A stretch of 64,000 nucleotides of DNA from Acanthochromis polyacanthus (lineage: Eukaryota; Chordata; Actinopteri; Pomacentridae). Of this stretch, positions 36,480 through 48,542 are shown piece after piece (within the stretch, counting starts at the first letter, position 1; each line of letters starts with the position of its first letter). The notes under the pieces are model-generated. The model had not been told where the DNA came from. It was given only the letters and a program-made list of their open reading frames with translations, and did not search any database. The DNA is taken from contig NC_067117.1 of NCBI RefSeq assembly GCF_021347895.1, positions 33,734,067 through 33,798,066 on the forward strand. The letters are read 5' to 3'. Both the position numbers and the translations under genes were made by a program.

Positions 36480-36750
36480 ACAATAAATTCAACATTTTAC
36501 AAATTTTCAAAGCCAGCCAATGGGATCGTTTCCCTCCAGATGGGTGGTGATGTAATGCTCTGTTTCTATAACAACACACAGCCAGCATCTGTCACACAAG
36601 TCCCTTTGTTGTTCATTGACCACAGCACAGGGAGTCAGTGTGGGAAACTCAGATCAACCTCCTACTCACACTGATGACAAGACACGTGTCAAAAGACTCG
36701 ACTGCATCTGGACAGCAGCAGGATTATTGTCTGAAGTTATTTGACATGCT
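36480..36750 (+). promoter_or_regulatory. S1 upstream module, copy 5
   Basis: RBPJ near 36640; nearly the same as 29150-29420. Confidence 0.58.
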
Positions 36751-37109
36751 GTTAATGGCCACCTAACTCTACTGTCTAATAGTAGAATTTGGCAATATTG
36801 TTTTTTTGGGTAAAACTTAATTTTAGAAAAAAAATCAAATTGTATGAAACAAAATATCCAAATAAAATACTGAACTCAAAACATATCGATTTCACCAGTG
36901 ACATTTTAGGTTTAGCCTTAATTGAAGCAAACAGAAGCAAACATGACAATACAATTAACACTGGGTCAACATATTTTTCCTGAGTTATTCCATCATAGAT
37001 GAGATTCTCCCATGTGTGTGATCAGACTGTAAGTGTGTGCTCAGTCAAATATACAATTTTCCACAGAACCCATAAAGTCATGAACATAATTGATAGACAG
37101 TTATTTGTT

Positions 37110-37490
37110 CCACGTGTGTGATCAGACTATAAGTGTGTGCTCAGTCAAAGTCATTGATCCCAGCATCAGGCAGCACATCTGATCTCTCCACAGGGTCACC
37201 ACTTTCTCAGATCCACACAGAGCTCAGTCAGTCTCCCTCCATCTCCCCCCAGTCCTCCACCTGTTCCCCTGAGATCTAACTATTGTCCCCCAGGCATTAA
37301 TGACAGCATGTTGCTGCTCCACATGTCTCATTGTCTCACAGAGCTCTCTGATTGGCTCACACTGTGGGAAACCTCAACCAGACCAAGACCCACACATTCA
37401 TATGGAGATGTGGGACTATAAATAGGAGGGATGAAACCAGCACACATCACATTCTCTCTACACAGACCTCTACAGCTCACACATCCAACC
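37110..37490 (+). promoter_or_regulatory. Proximal promoter P of copy 5
   Basis: RBPJ 37363-37370, TATA 37417-37424. Confidence 0.78.
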
Positions 37491-37995
37491 ATGGCATCTG
37501 CAATCACTGCAGCAATGACCAATTCTCAGGAACATCTGACTCTGACCCACAAGGTAAATTGGACATTCATGGACACTTTAACATCATTCATGACAGCTTT
37601 ATATGCTGAACACTATGCAGTCCTGAACACTTTCATTCATGACTTTGTTCTTCTCTCTGCAGCTCAGAAAACCTCTGGTGGAGAAGCTCCGCAGAGAGCG
37701 AATCAACAGCAGCATTGAGCAGCTCAAGTCTCTCCTGGGTCCAGAGTTCCTCAAACAGCAGCCAGACTCCAAGATGGAGAAAGCAGACATCCTGGAGATG
37801 ACAGTTTGTGTCCTGACACACATGCAGCAGCAGAACCAACAGCAGAGAACACTGCTCAAGAACATCAACAAGCTGCAGCCGTCCTCTGAAAACAACCTGA
37901 CAGAGGCTGACTTCTCTCCTCTCAGCTCCACAGTCCAGAGCAGCATCACCAAAGACAAGAGTCCAGTCAACAGCGCCCTCTGGAGGCCGTGGTAG
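37491..37995 (+). CDS. hes5: HES5/her4-like bHLH-WRPW without Orange domain, copy 5 (131 aa)
   Basis: Exons 37491-37553 and 37663-37995. It differs from copies 2, 4 and 6 by one residue near the start (MASAIT for MASTIT). The bHLH, the Orange-less junction and the WRPW end are unchanged. The 5' flank is of the copy 4 type; the 3' flank switches to the copy 3 type at about 38.17 kb. Confidence 0.88.
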
Positions 37996-38882
37996 ACACC
38001 TGCACACTGGACTTATTACCAGACAGCATCTAATGACCACATTGGTCAAAGATTACTGGACTGAATTCTATGAAATTCATGAACTTGTTCTTCTCTATGT
38101 ACAGAAGGTTGATTTGTTTTTATTCTTTGTGTAAAACAACATTTCCTGAGGAAATGACAGCAACAATATCTTTCAAATTAAGAAAGAAAACATCTCATCA
38201 TGCATGTTGCATGAACCTAATCTGATTGTATCTGCAATTATTTTTAGTTCTCATGGTACTTCATGTCTGGTGTTTCTATGATTACATTTGCTGTTTGTTG
38301 GTTGTTACTGATAACTGCGATTTTTAAAAAAAATCATGTCTGTTTAATGGACACATTGTCAACATGAATGAAAACCTGATCTGTTTGAGGATCCAAATGT
38401 TAAACCTGTTCTTCTAAAAGGTTTATCATAATATTTTCACTTTAATCATTTACCGTGCATTATCTCTTCCAAAATATCTACCATTTTGATCAAACATCTT
38501 TGTCTCTTTTATAGACAGTTTGTTGAAACTTATCACAATTAATGTGACTGTTATAAAATTATCTGTTTTAAGATTAACATTTTATCCTTTTCCTGTAGAA
38601 AGTTAGTTTAATGTGAATCACTGAATTTAGTGTTTATCAGGAATGATGACCTGTTTTAAGGTCAGTTTTTTTTTCACTCTAGTGAGAAAAACAAATGTCA
38701 AAGGACAGTGAGTTCTGTCCCCAAATGCTGTAAGTTTTGTGTCTTTTATAAAGACAGTTGTTCCTTTACTCTGTATGAGTACACTGTGTCTTGTAGAAAT
38801 CTACAAGTTCTGGTTGTGATGTATCATCACCTGTTGTTGGAGCTTCATCCTTCAAGGGGCTCATTGAGTCTTGTTTAATAAA
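37996..38882 (+). other. 3'UTR of copy 5
   Basis: CTTGTAGAAATCTACAAG at 38790-38807, GTGATGTATCATCAC at 38816-38830, AATAAA at 38877-38882. Confidence 0.62.
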
Positions 38883-39188
38883 AAAAATAGTGCCATCTCA
38901 AGAGTGTCTTTACTTCTGTCATATGTTGTCGTTATTCTCATTATAATGATGACAGGTGGTCTCCATTTTCACTTCAGTGATAAGAACATGGTTCAGTTAA
39001 GATGTTTTCATGAATATGGGTTATCAGTGTTCTATCACTCTGTTCACATGAAGCAAGTCATAAAACATTTAGTTTAAAGACCCTATGCTGCTCAGTGATT
39101 TCAGTATTATTATCAGTTTAAAGTTTGTTTTTGTTTTTATTGTAAAGGTTCTAATGTTAACAATTCCTTCCTAAAAGAGGTCACACGT

Positions 39189-39360
39189 GGCATCTAATGT
39201 GATGCATAATGAGGCACACTTCTATTGTTCCTGCAGTGAAAGCAGTGGAAGGACAGAGTGTGGGAAACCAGATTAAACTCACTCACAGAGCCCCTGTGGA
39301 ACAATCCATCCAGACCTTTGCCCTGAAGGGACAGAGGTTTAGAAGGAATCCGACTCCAAA
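39189..39360 (+). promoter_or_regulatory. Module A, copy 8
   Basis: Intact motif series with RBPJ near 39258. After about 39390 the flank departs from the other units and array similarity stops for about 3 kb. Confidence 0.6.
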
Positions 39361-39659
39361 AACTTTTCCTCCATCATGCTGTTGGTTGTTCCCTCCATTT
39401 TAAGGAAGCATAACTTTTATAGAACGTTGTTATTTCATCGTGTTAACTTTGAACCAATATTTTCAGCATAAGGTGTTAGACAACATTTCATGTACAGACT
39501 TGGATCAATAACAAGATCTGAAATGGTGTTCTAACACAACTGACGAAAAATCTAATTTCTTGTCACAATAGGCAATCACTTTATGCATCGAGTTTGCTAA
39601 AAAAAAATAGAAATATGATAATCACCAAAAAACAAAAAATGCTCTGTGTTATTCTCAAC

Positions 39660-40350
39660 AAATTCAGCTGAAATGCCTGCTCTGAAAATTAGTATTGCAT
39701 GGTTCTGAAATTATTTCAGTTGTTATTTTAAAAAGATGTGGACATCCGAAAACATCTGCTCTAGTCTGATCACATACAAAAAAATCAAAAGAGCAAATGT
39801 CTAGTTTGCTGACTGATGTACTTGCGTTTGAGTCAGAGTTCACCATTACACTGTTGTTCAAAGGAATCCGTTACTTCAGCCATGCACAAGGGACAAACAT
39901 ATGCTCCTCCAATGTTCTTGAGGACTTTTCCAATACTTTCAAAAGTGTATATAAGTTCCTTGGGTCGTCTTTCTTGAGGGCAAAAAGTAAGACAATTACT
40001 GAAGCAAGGGTGCTTGGGAAGTCCAGCTGAAAATTAGCTGCAATATACAGTCTGCTAATTTTGTATTGTCCAAAAGGGACTTGCAAAGATTATGCAAACC
40101 AGCCAGCAAAACAAGAACTTGAAAAACATAAAATTCATAAAGACTGTGAACACTACTCACCATCAATGTTCATAAGGAGCATCTAAATGACTTCCAAGAT
40201 GTACTGAAGTTTCTGGAGAGAGTCTATGTTGATGGCAAATAGGATACATAGGAGAGCATGGGAATGGTGCTTGGGGAGTCTTTTGAGATCAGACAGGATT
40301 ACTGCCTAAAGGACACATGACATAGCAATGGTATCTTCTCCTTCTTTTAC
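39660..40350 (-). pseudogene. Degenerate coding remnant, family unknown
   Basis: On the minus strand, broken frames read LDFPSTLASVIVLLFALKK and, further upstream, PKHHSHALLCILFAINIDSL, with stops and frameshifts between. The repeated hydrophobic pattern followed by a KVLE/LQYILEVI-like helix looks protein-derived. I recall similar text from fish-specific uncharacterised proteins but cannot name the family. Probably a retrocopy or transposon-borne fragment. Confidence 0.35.
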
Positions 40351-41199
40351 CATCACAGTGCCAACTTCGTACCAAATTGGTCAGCACTATCTCCTCATCT
40401 GTTCCTTATTCAAAGAAATAAAAATAGCATTCACAATCTTTGCTCAAAGAATGGCAGAATCTACAGGTACGCTTGAAAAAGTCTGGGATTTTATCCCATA
40501 TTTACAGTATGAGCTTTTAACAAAAACACTCTTTCCTGTAGATTGTATATTTTCTTAAGGATTAAAATATTTATTTCTTTAACTGCATTTTTTTATTTTT
40601 ACATATCCTTCACAATGTTGTGTAATATCCCTTATACTTTGGAATTCATTTCTATCAAATCTAATGTCATACTGTTGCCTCTGGGTGATGGTGTGAGCCA
40701 AACTGTAAAATTCTGTTATCAGGAGAATGTTTATCTCTGTTGATGCTACATCCATGATTTTGTGTTTTCTTTTATAAATTTGTTTTTATTGTGACATATT
40801 AACCATGCAAAGAAGTACTAATTGGTATGCAACTCAGGCTTTGAAAAGCAAACAGGAAAACAAATTAGCAATCTCTTTAGTAGATGGATGGAAGACCATT
40901 GGGAGGAATACATTTAAACAGCGTGCTGCATGCTGGAAAATGGTTCCTACTTCAGTTGGCTGGAAAAGTGAGGTAGTTGCTGGAAAATTTTTTCCACTTC
41001 AATTACCTACAACTCAAATTTAAATAACACAGAAAATTACAGGAAAGTACAGTACCCCAATGTCACACTTCAATGAGCTGTCAATGGCAATAGTAAATGA
41101 CAACTGGGGTAATTAAATGGGGGCTAGCAAACTACAACAAGCACAGCAGTCATTACAAGCTGTTTCTTTATCACCGGGTCAAATATCGCAAACAGCTGT

Positions 41200-41800
41200 G
41201 AAGTTCGACATAAGATTGCACGGCTAATTCAAATAACAAACGTTAGTTAGCTGGGTTAGCTTGTCAACAGAAGAAGTTGGGACTCGGGCTTAATGCTAGC
41301 GGCCCTTTAAAAACCCTTAATCTGCTTTGATTCAGTTCCTGCTATTTGAAGTCCACAGCATTTAAAATGGAGGGATGCGTCAGTTTATTAGCTTAGGTTT
41401 GACACCACACCATGTGTACGCCACACTAGCCGGACTTCGTCAGCTAACGCTATGCTTAATGCTTTAGCAAACGTTTTGTAAAGGTACAGTCTAAAGACAA
41501 ATACAAGTTCAGCATTAAGATGCCCGAAAATGTCTTGCACCTTCTGTATTCTTTGTTTGTAGCTGTAACTGAATTAACTCATCTTGAGAACTGACTGAGA
41601 AGGCGACAAAGACTGAACGTCCAACTGGGACGAGCTTGTCCTCAACCGCCAGTTCTCCAAAACGTACGTCACACACAGCTGCAGGAACATAACGACATGG
41701 CGGCTGTATTCCCTGACGACGTGACTGTTCAGGTTAAGTTGTTTAGTGTCGATTTTGAAGGTAAAATCAATAATAAAGTCTTCGGTTATCATTTATTTAT
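41200..41800 (+). other. CpG-containing region with possible orphan first exon
   Basis: CG dinucleotides are frequent here, unlike the surroundings. ATGGCGGCTGTATTCCCTG at 41697 opens MAAVFPDDVTVQ and ends at a donor-like CAG|GTTAAG near 41735. No downstream exon was found. It may be a duplicated or captured promoter and first exon. Confidence 0.3.
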
Positions 41801-42429
41801 ATGTTTATCATCAGTTAATCTTCTGTTTAACGAGCATATTCTTAAATGATTTGCCATTTTCAGAAAAAAATGTATTTTGTGTTCAGAGCTGCAGGCAAAC
41901 TGCTGCTAAGATGTGTCTGTTATAGAGTTATTAAAGTCACGAACAGAGATCTCAGGTCCTCTGAGATATTAGGGTTCAGTCGGAGGAGGCGGTTTGATCT
42001 GTTTATGGAATGTAACTGGGGTAAAGGTCCTTCTCAGGATCCCATTCTTAGGAATCAATACAGGACTTGGAGTTTTATGTGATATGAACTTATGACCCAT
42101 TTAGACTAAGCCTACAGTGAAAAAGTTTGTGTTAACTGTCATGTAGGCTGTCGTTTTTTTTTTATTATTATTGGGAGAGAGAGTGACGACTCTGCCTGAT
42201 TGCAGTGATGTATTTTTTATTCACCATGTTGTTTTTATACAAATTGATTTACCAACATCCCAGTGATGTGTCTGATTTTGTATTTAGGGTAAAACAAGTC
42301 TTGGCGACTTGCCATGACAAACTGAGGTGTTGTTAGCTTGAAATTCATGCAACAGTACTATCACCAAACATATGTAAATGCATGTTAACATAACACACAA
42401 GCAAAACCACATTTTATTGTGTGTCTGTT

Positions 42430-42720
42430 TCTGCTAATGGACAGAGTGTGGAGAGCAGAGCTGATTGTGAATGAATTAAAACACAGACTGCCATTAAAAC
42501 ATGGACGAGCAGGCAGAGGCAAAGATTTTTCCCCAGAGCTGTAGCCTCCATTACACCACCTCCTCCCTCCACAAACACGCACAACCCAGAGCTGGAGGTC
42601 CTGATCCTTGATCCTCCATCAGCAGCCACTTAATCCTCCAAAGGGATTTGGCACACTTCAGAAAACTTCCCACACTCAGACCTGAAATTTGTATCCAATT
42701 CTTTTCCAGAAATCAGCCAA
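42430..42720 (+). promoter_or_regulatory. Module D, diverged copy before copy 6
   Basis: TAATCCTCCAAAGGGATTTGGCACACTTCA and AATCAGCCAA are kept. The RBPJ position has drifted to GAGTGTGGAGAGC near 42446, with no intact TGTGGGAA. Confidence 0.42.
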
Positions 42721-42834
42721 CTAGATTTTCAAACTGTATAAAATTGATTGTATACTAAAAATATGACAGTCTACATTATTTCACTCTTACATTATGGCAC
42801 ATTAGTCTTATATGATTTCAAATTTTATGAATTC

Positions 42835-43080
42835 TCGGAACCAGCCAATGGGATCGTTTCCCTCCAGATGGGTGGTGATGTAATGCTCTGTTTCTATAAC
42901 AACACACAGCCAGCATCTGTCACACAAGTCCCTTTGTTGTTCATTGACCACAGCACAGGGAGTCAGTGTGGGAAACTCAGATCAAGCTCCTACTCACACT
43001 GATGACAAGACACGTGTCAAAAGACTCGACTGCATCTGGACAGCAGCAGGATTATTTTCTGAAGTTATTTGACATGCTGT
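42835..43080 (+). promoter_or_regulatory. S1 upstream module, copy 6
   Basis: Near-identical from ACCAGCCAATGGGATCG onwards; RBPJ near 42969. Sequence left of 42838 is unrelated to the other units, marking a breakpoint. Confidence 0.58.
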
Positions 43081-43413
43081 TAATGGCCACCTAACTCTAC
43101 TATCTAATAGTAGCGTTTGGCAATATTGTGTGCTTTTTTTTTGTGAAACTATTTTTTTTTTAGAAAAAATATCAAATTATACAAAACAGAACATCTAACT
43201 ACATTAGCCAATTACAAACACTGATTTCACTTCTGACATTTCAGACAGTTTTGTCCTTATATTCCATAACAGAAGTTACTAATTCAAAGCATTGATTTCA
43301 CCAGTGAAATTTTAGGTTTAACCTCAGTTGAAGCAAACAGAAGCAAACATGACAATACAATTAACACTGGGTCAACATATTTTTCCTGAGTTATTCCATC
43401 ATAGATGAGATTC

Positions 43414-43796
43414 TCCCACGTGTGTGATCAGACTATAAGTGTGTGCTCAGTCAAAGTCATTGATCCCAGCATCAGGCAGCACATCTGATCTCTCCACAGG
43501 GTCACCACTTTCTCAGATCCACACAGAGCTCAGTCAGTCTCCCTCCATCTCCCCCCAGTCCTCCACCTGTTCCCCTGAGATCTAACTATTGTCCCCCAGG
43601 CATTAATGACAGCATGTTGCTGCTCCACATGTCTCATTGTCTCACAGAGCTCTCTGATTGGCTCACACTGTGGGAAACCTCAACCAGACCAAGACCCACA
43701 CATTCATATGGAGATGTGGGACTATAAATAGGAGGGATGAAACCAGCACACATCACATTCTCTCTACACAGACCTCTACAGCTCACACATCCAACC
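43414..43796 (+). promoter_or_regulatory. Proximal promoter P of copy 6
   Basis: RBPJ 43669-43676, TATA 43723-43730. Confidence 0.78.
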
Positions 43797-44301
43797 ATGG
43801 CATCTACAATCACTGCAGCAATGACCAATTCTCAGGAACATCTGACTCTGACCCACAAGGTAAATTGGACATTCATGGATATTTTAACATCATTCATGAC
43901 AGCTTTATATGCTGAACACTATGCAGTCCTGAACACTTTCATTCATGACTTTGTTCTTCTCTCTGCAGCTCAGAAAACCTCTGGTGGAGAAGCTCCGCAG
44001 AGAGCGAATCAACAGCAGCATTGAGCAGCTCAAGTCTCTCCTGGGTCCAGAGTTCCTCAAACAGCAGCCAGACTCCAAGATGGAGAAAGCAGACATCCTG
44101 GAGATGACAGTTTGCGTCCTGACACACATGCAGCAGCAGAACCAACAGCAGAGAACACTGCTCAAGAACATCAACAAGCTGCAGCCTTCCTCTGAAAACA
44201 ACCTGACAGAGGCTGACTTCTCTCCTCTCAGCTCCACAGTCCAGAGCAGCATCACCAAAGACAAGAGTCCAGTCAACAGCGCCCTCTGGAGGCCGTGGTA
44301 G
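43797..44301 (+). CDS. hes5: HES5/her4-like bHLH-WRPW without Orange domain, copy 6 (131 aa)
   Basis: Exons 43797-43859 and 43969-44301. Protein identical to copies 2 and 4. This is the last + strand array member before the single-copy region; its 3' flank is the most diverged of the Orange-less copies. Confidence 0.88.
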
Positions 44302-45180
44302 ACACCTGCACACTGGACCTACTACCAGACAACATCTAATGACCACATTGGTCAAAGATTAGTGGACTGAATTCTATGAAATTCATGAACTTGTTCTTCT
44401 CTGTGTACAGAAGGTTGATTTGTTCTTTGTGCAAGATAATATTTCCTGAGGAAACGACAGCAACAATATCTTTCAAGTTGAGAAAGTAAACATCTTGTCA
44501 TGCAGCAGACAAGCTGAATAGACCACATTGGTCTTCTCCATGTACAGAAGCTTTTATATATTTGCTTTGTTATTTGTGCAAGACATTTCCTGAGGAAACG
44601 ACAGCAACAATATATTTCAAGTTAAGAAAGAAAAAACAGAGAGAGTAAACATCTCTTCATGCATGTTGCATGAACCTAATCTGATTGCATCTGCAATTAT
44701 GTTTTAGTTCTTACTGTACTTCATGTACTGATAATTTAATGGAAACGTTTGTTCCCATTTGATTTGTTATTGATCTTTTTGATCTTTTGTTTGAATATTT
44801 TGTCATTCTACACTGTTGTGTGTGTCATTCCTCAAAAGTGATGTGTTTTAACATCCAAATGTTTATTCTTTTTTTTGTAAAGTTTTGTTTAATACTCTGT
44901 CCCTGTTTTCCAGTGGCCCTCATGTTTTCTTTGATGAACATTCATGTATTTAGTGGTTGTTCAGCTGCTGTCATCACCCTGTGATAAAAACCTCTGATCT
45001 GTTTAAAGATCATTTTTTGCTGCTTTTGTTTTTTTAGAGCAAATGTACTGACCTTTTGTCTTTATAAGACAGCTGCTCTTTTACTCTTTGTGAAAACAGC
45101 GAGTCTTGTACAAATCTACAAGTTGTGCTGATGTACTGTCACCCCTGCTTGATGTGGATCATAACATTTTGTTGAATAAA
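44302..45180 (+). other. 3'UTR of copy 6
   Basis: An internal tandem duplication of TTTCCTGAGGAAACGACAGC and neighbours lies at about 44440 and 44590. The late hairpin is CTTGTACAAATCTACAAG (45105-45122), with the innermost pair lost. AATAAA at 45175-45180. Confidence 0.55.
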
Positions 45181-45284
45181 CAAAAATTTACAGTTTGATA
45201 TTTGGTTTTCTTGTGGAATTTTCATAGAAATACATTACATTTTCTGAATTCTGATGTCATTTTCACAATTTTGTAATATATGTT

Positions 45285-45590
45285 GCAGTAGAAGGTGGTA
45301 TAGTATTACAGTGGTCAGTACTGTCACCTCACAGCTAGAAGGCTGTGGGTTCCAGTCCAAGTTTGTATGCCTTCCTGTCACCCAGTGCTTGCATGGGTCC
45401 TCCCACAGCCCAAAGACATGCTGAGGTTAATTGAAAGCTCTAAATTGTCTGTAGGTGTGAATGTGAGTGTGATCTGTCCAGGATGTCTTCTACATTCACT
45501 CTAAGACAGCTGGGATAGACTCCAGCCCCCCACCACCCTAATGAGGATTATTAAGCGGTGTATAGATAATGGATGGATGGAAATGATCAT
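45285..45590 (+). mobile_element. Degenerate tRNA-derived-type SINE
   Basis: Typical fish SINE wording: TGTCACCTCACAGC, TGTGGGTTCCAGTCC (B-box-like), CCCAAAGACATGCTGAGG, AATTGTCTGTAGGTGTGAA, GGGATAGACTCCAGCCCCCC and ATGGATGGATGG at the end. Confidence 0.7.
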
Positions 45591-46254
45591 TTGTAATATT
45601 AGAGAAACCGATTCTGAGGAACAGTAATGCGGAAAGCTTCACCTCTGCAAGCTGACAGGATCGATTCCTTCGGTTTGTTACGTCTGAAACCCCAGAAGTC
45701 TGACACTGTTATCAATACGCTGCAGCTTTAAGGTGGAAATTCTCAGTCATGGTGTTAACTGTTTATTTCACTGATGAAACGTCTTCTAGCATATAAAAAG
45801 TACCATATGGACATGTTAGCATGATAACTGATTTTCATTGGAGGGGTCTTTAATAAAACATTTGATAACTTAATGTAATTATAATTAGATATCACAGTCA
45901 GAATAGCATTAAGTAGTGAATTATTGCCACCATCCAGCCAGAAGCTAACACATTTGTATCTATGTAGATTTTTTTTCAGAGCAAAGAAACACAAAAGCAG
46001 AGGTTAAAAATTGCTGTTTCAAAATTTCCTTAAAATACCATTGGTTTATACTCACTGGTGTGAAAACCTTTAACACCCATTACCATGCTGAGACAAACAC
46101 AGACACACACCTGAGATGGACAAGTTCCTGTAATTAGACTGTGCAAACAGATTTAGGTTCCCATAGCACAAGTAATTCTATTAAGTAGAAGTCGGGCGGG
46201 AAAAATCCTCCGTTTACAAATTAAAGTCATGCATTCAAAAGCTAAAGTGTAATT

Positions 46255-46395
46255 AAACAATAGGAACACTTCTTCTTCTTCTTTTCCTTTCAGCTTTTCC
46301 CTTCAGGCGTCGCTACAGCGAATCAATTGCCTCCATCTACCCCTGTCTGCTGCATCCTCTTCTCTCACACCAACTACCTAAACAATAGGAACACT
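46255..46395 (+). mobile_element. Short retroelement fragment with 16-bp target duplication
   Basis: AAACAATAGGAACACT occurs at 46255-46270 and 46380-46395. Between them, CCTTCAGGCGTCGCTACAGC and CTGCATCCTCTTCTCTCACA match a common fish retrotransposon 3' end. The long perfect duplication indicates recent, target-primed insertion. Confidence 0.8.
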
Positions 46396-46399
46396 GATT

Positions 46400-47700
46400 A
46401 TGTTTAATGATAACAAAGGAGGAACATTTTCAAAGCAACAATCAAAAAACATTTTCCAGATGATTTTGAAGCCTAACATGAGTTCTTCAAAAATATTCGA
46501 GTAAAGTGACAATTTAAAAAAAAAATGGTGGAAAATTCTTACTTTATTGTTCTGAGCATGTTTTGGAGATGTGGTTGAGGAAATACATGATAAAAGGTTT
46601 TTCTATTAAACATTCTCACAATGTTCCATGATAACAAAGAAAAGAGGTACACAAACAAGATTCAAAACAATGTTTTACTGATTTTATCAAAGCCTCAGAT
46701 GACAGAACATCTTTTTAAAGACATTCCTGTAATGTGATATAGAGGTTGTTGAGAGAACAAATTATAGGATCGGAAAAAATGTTCCCACAATTTTCCACGG
46801 TCTCAAAGGACAACAGCGGGGTGCAACGTTCAGTTTCGAGCTTGTTAGGGCACGATGGTCTAACACTGGTTTGATTAGCAAACCAGTACTGTTTAAAACT
46901 AAATATAAAGAGAATGTTTTCACAGAATAGACGGGTGAAGTGGGGGTGTGACAATCACTAGGTGTGCACAGGTTACTGTTAACAATTATTTATTTCTTTA
47001 ATGATTTGTTTCTATTTTTATTTATGTATATTATTGGTTGACTCTTTTCTTTCTGTTGTGTTTTGCTATTGTTAGGTCCTTTAGTATAAATGTAATTATT
47101 ATTATTATTATGCTATTGCTTATAAATGGTATTTTGAAGAAGCAGGAAGAATAGATTTACAATCATTTGTGTAAGGAGAAGGGATGGGATTAGAAAAGCA
47201 TCAACTTCTTCCCACTCCTTTTTGAGCAACTTATTCATTGTCTCTTGTTGATGTTTTCTATTTATGTTAAAAAGTTCAAAATAAACTTTCAAAATCAAAT
47301 CCAAACAAAAGTAAAAAAAATCCCAGTCTGACATTCTTGAAACTTTTTACAACCATTTTTAGTTGTTCTACCTTGAAGAAGAACATTCTAGGAACTAAAA
47401 GAAAATGTTTTGCTGAAAACATGAGCAGAACTTTGTCGAGTTTTTTTTAGAGCATGTTTTGGAGCAACAACAAAAAAAATCCGGCTGGGTGAACACCCTG
47501 AACACTGACGCTGAATGTTTTTCTTCATTTTTCTCTTCATTTTATGACTTTAACACACAGTTACACCGTGAAACAACTAAAAACCAGGCTCAGGTGGGAT
47601 TATCTTCCCGCTTATCTCTGCTCCATCTGCTGTCTGTGTGGGGACTCAGGTTTCCCATCGCCCTCCTCTGAGCCCCCACAGCTCCCTGCACAAGGCTGAA
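46400..47700. other. No gene or array module seen
   Basis: AT-rich single-copy sequence with no supported coding region; short frames lack codon bias and splice context. Confidence 0.5.
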
Positions 47701-47744
47701 CGTGCCCCAGTCACACGCCCTCCTCTTTCTCTGCCGCTGGGAGC

Positions 47745-47880
47745 CACAGCGACACACGGCTTCCCACACTTCTGTATGCAGCCTGCTCAGCCGCACACAC
47801 AATAGAAGTGTGTCTGCCCCAACAAAGCCCGAGGACTGGTTCTCAGGCAGGGAGAGGACAGAAGGCCACTTCACAGATAA
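47745..47880 (-). promoter_or_regulatory. Module A-like enhancer in reverse orientation, diverged
   Basis: On the minus strand it reads GACACACTTCTATTGTGTG and, about 30 bases on, AAGTGTGGGAAGCC. This is the order GGCACACTTC, SOX-like, RBPJ of module A. The rest has diverged. It lies between copy 6 and the 48.5-kb gene. Confidence 0.5.
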
Positions 47881-48404
47881 ACCATCTGGTTTGGCTGCAA
47901 CTCACTGCTGACACACACAGAGTGAGAAAATGTGGCTTTAAAGCTTTATTACAGCCTTAGGGTCAAGTTTTTATTTGTGGAAAGAAGTGGATAGTGAAAA
48001 CAACTGTGCAAAGTGGGAAGAGCAGGTGTATATCATTTAAAGCAGCATTTATTTTTTGGAATTAGGGTACGGTTTCTTTTCTTTTTAATGATGGAAGTCA
48101 AAAACTTGCAATTTCTGCTTTAGTTCCAACATTAACATGAGACAACACATTACTGGATTTATTCATTCATGCATCATTTTTGAATCATTTTTATTTGTAG
48201 ATAAGTCATTAAAGTGTCTGTCCCACGTCCCCTCCTGATCACCGTCCAGGTCTTGGCATCACAGCAGGAAACTGAATTTTCCCGTGTCCACTTGAGGCAA
48301 ACCATTTTCCCACTGACCCCATGGATGTGTGGCATGCAGATAAAGCATCCCACCTGTTCTTCTTGACAGCCATTAAATTCACTCCATTGTCCTGATCTCC
48401 GAGG

Positions 48405-48542
48405 CTTCTGATTGGCCCAGCAGCAGAGAGAGCGCAGGATGAGCAGCATAAAAGTGGAGCAGAGACACAGACGCAACAGAGATCTCCTCTGAACCTCCAC
48501 AAGCAACGCCAGGACCTCCCACCAGAAGAAACCAACCTCGAA
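48405..48542 (+). promoter_or_regulatory. Promoter of the 48.5-kb gene
   Basis: Inverted CCAAT box CTGATTGGCC (ATTGG 48411-48415) and a TATA-like CATAAAAG at 48447-48454. The CCAAT context resembles that of her4 promoters (CTGATTGGCT), but there is no RBPJ site between the two boxes. TTCCCACT near 48307 is only a weak RBPJ match. Confidence 0.5.
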
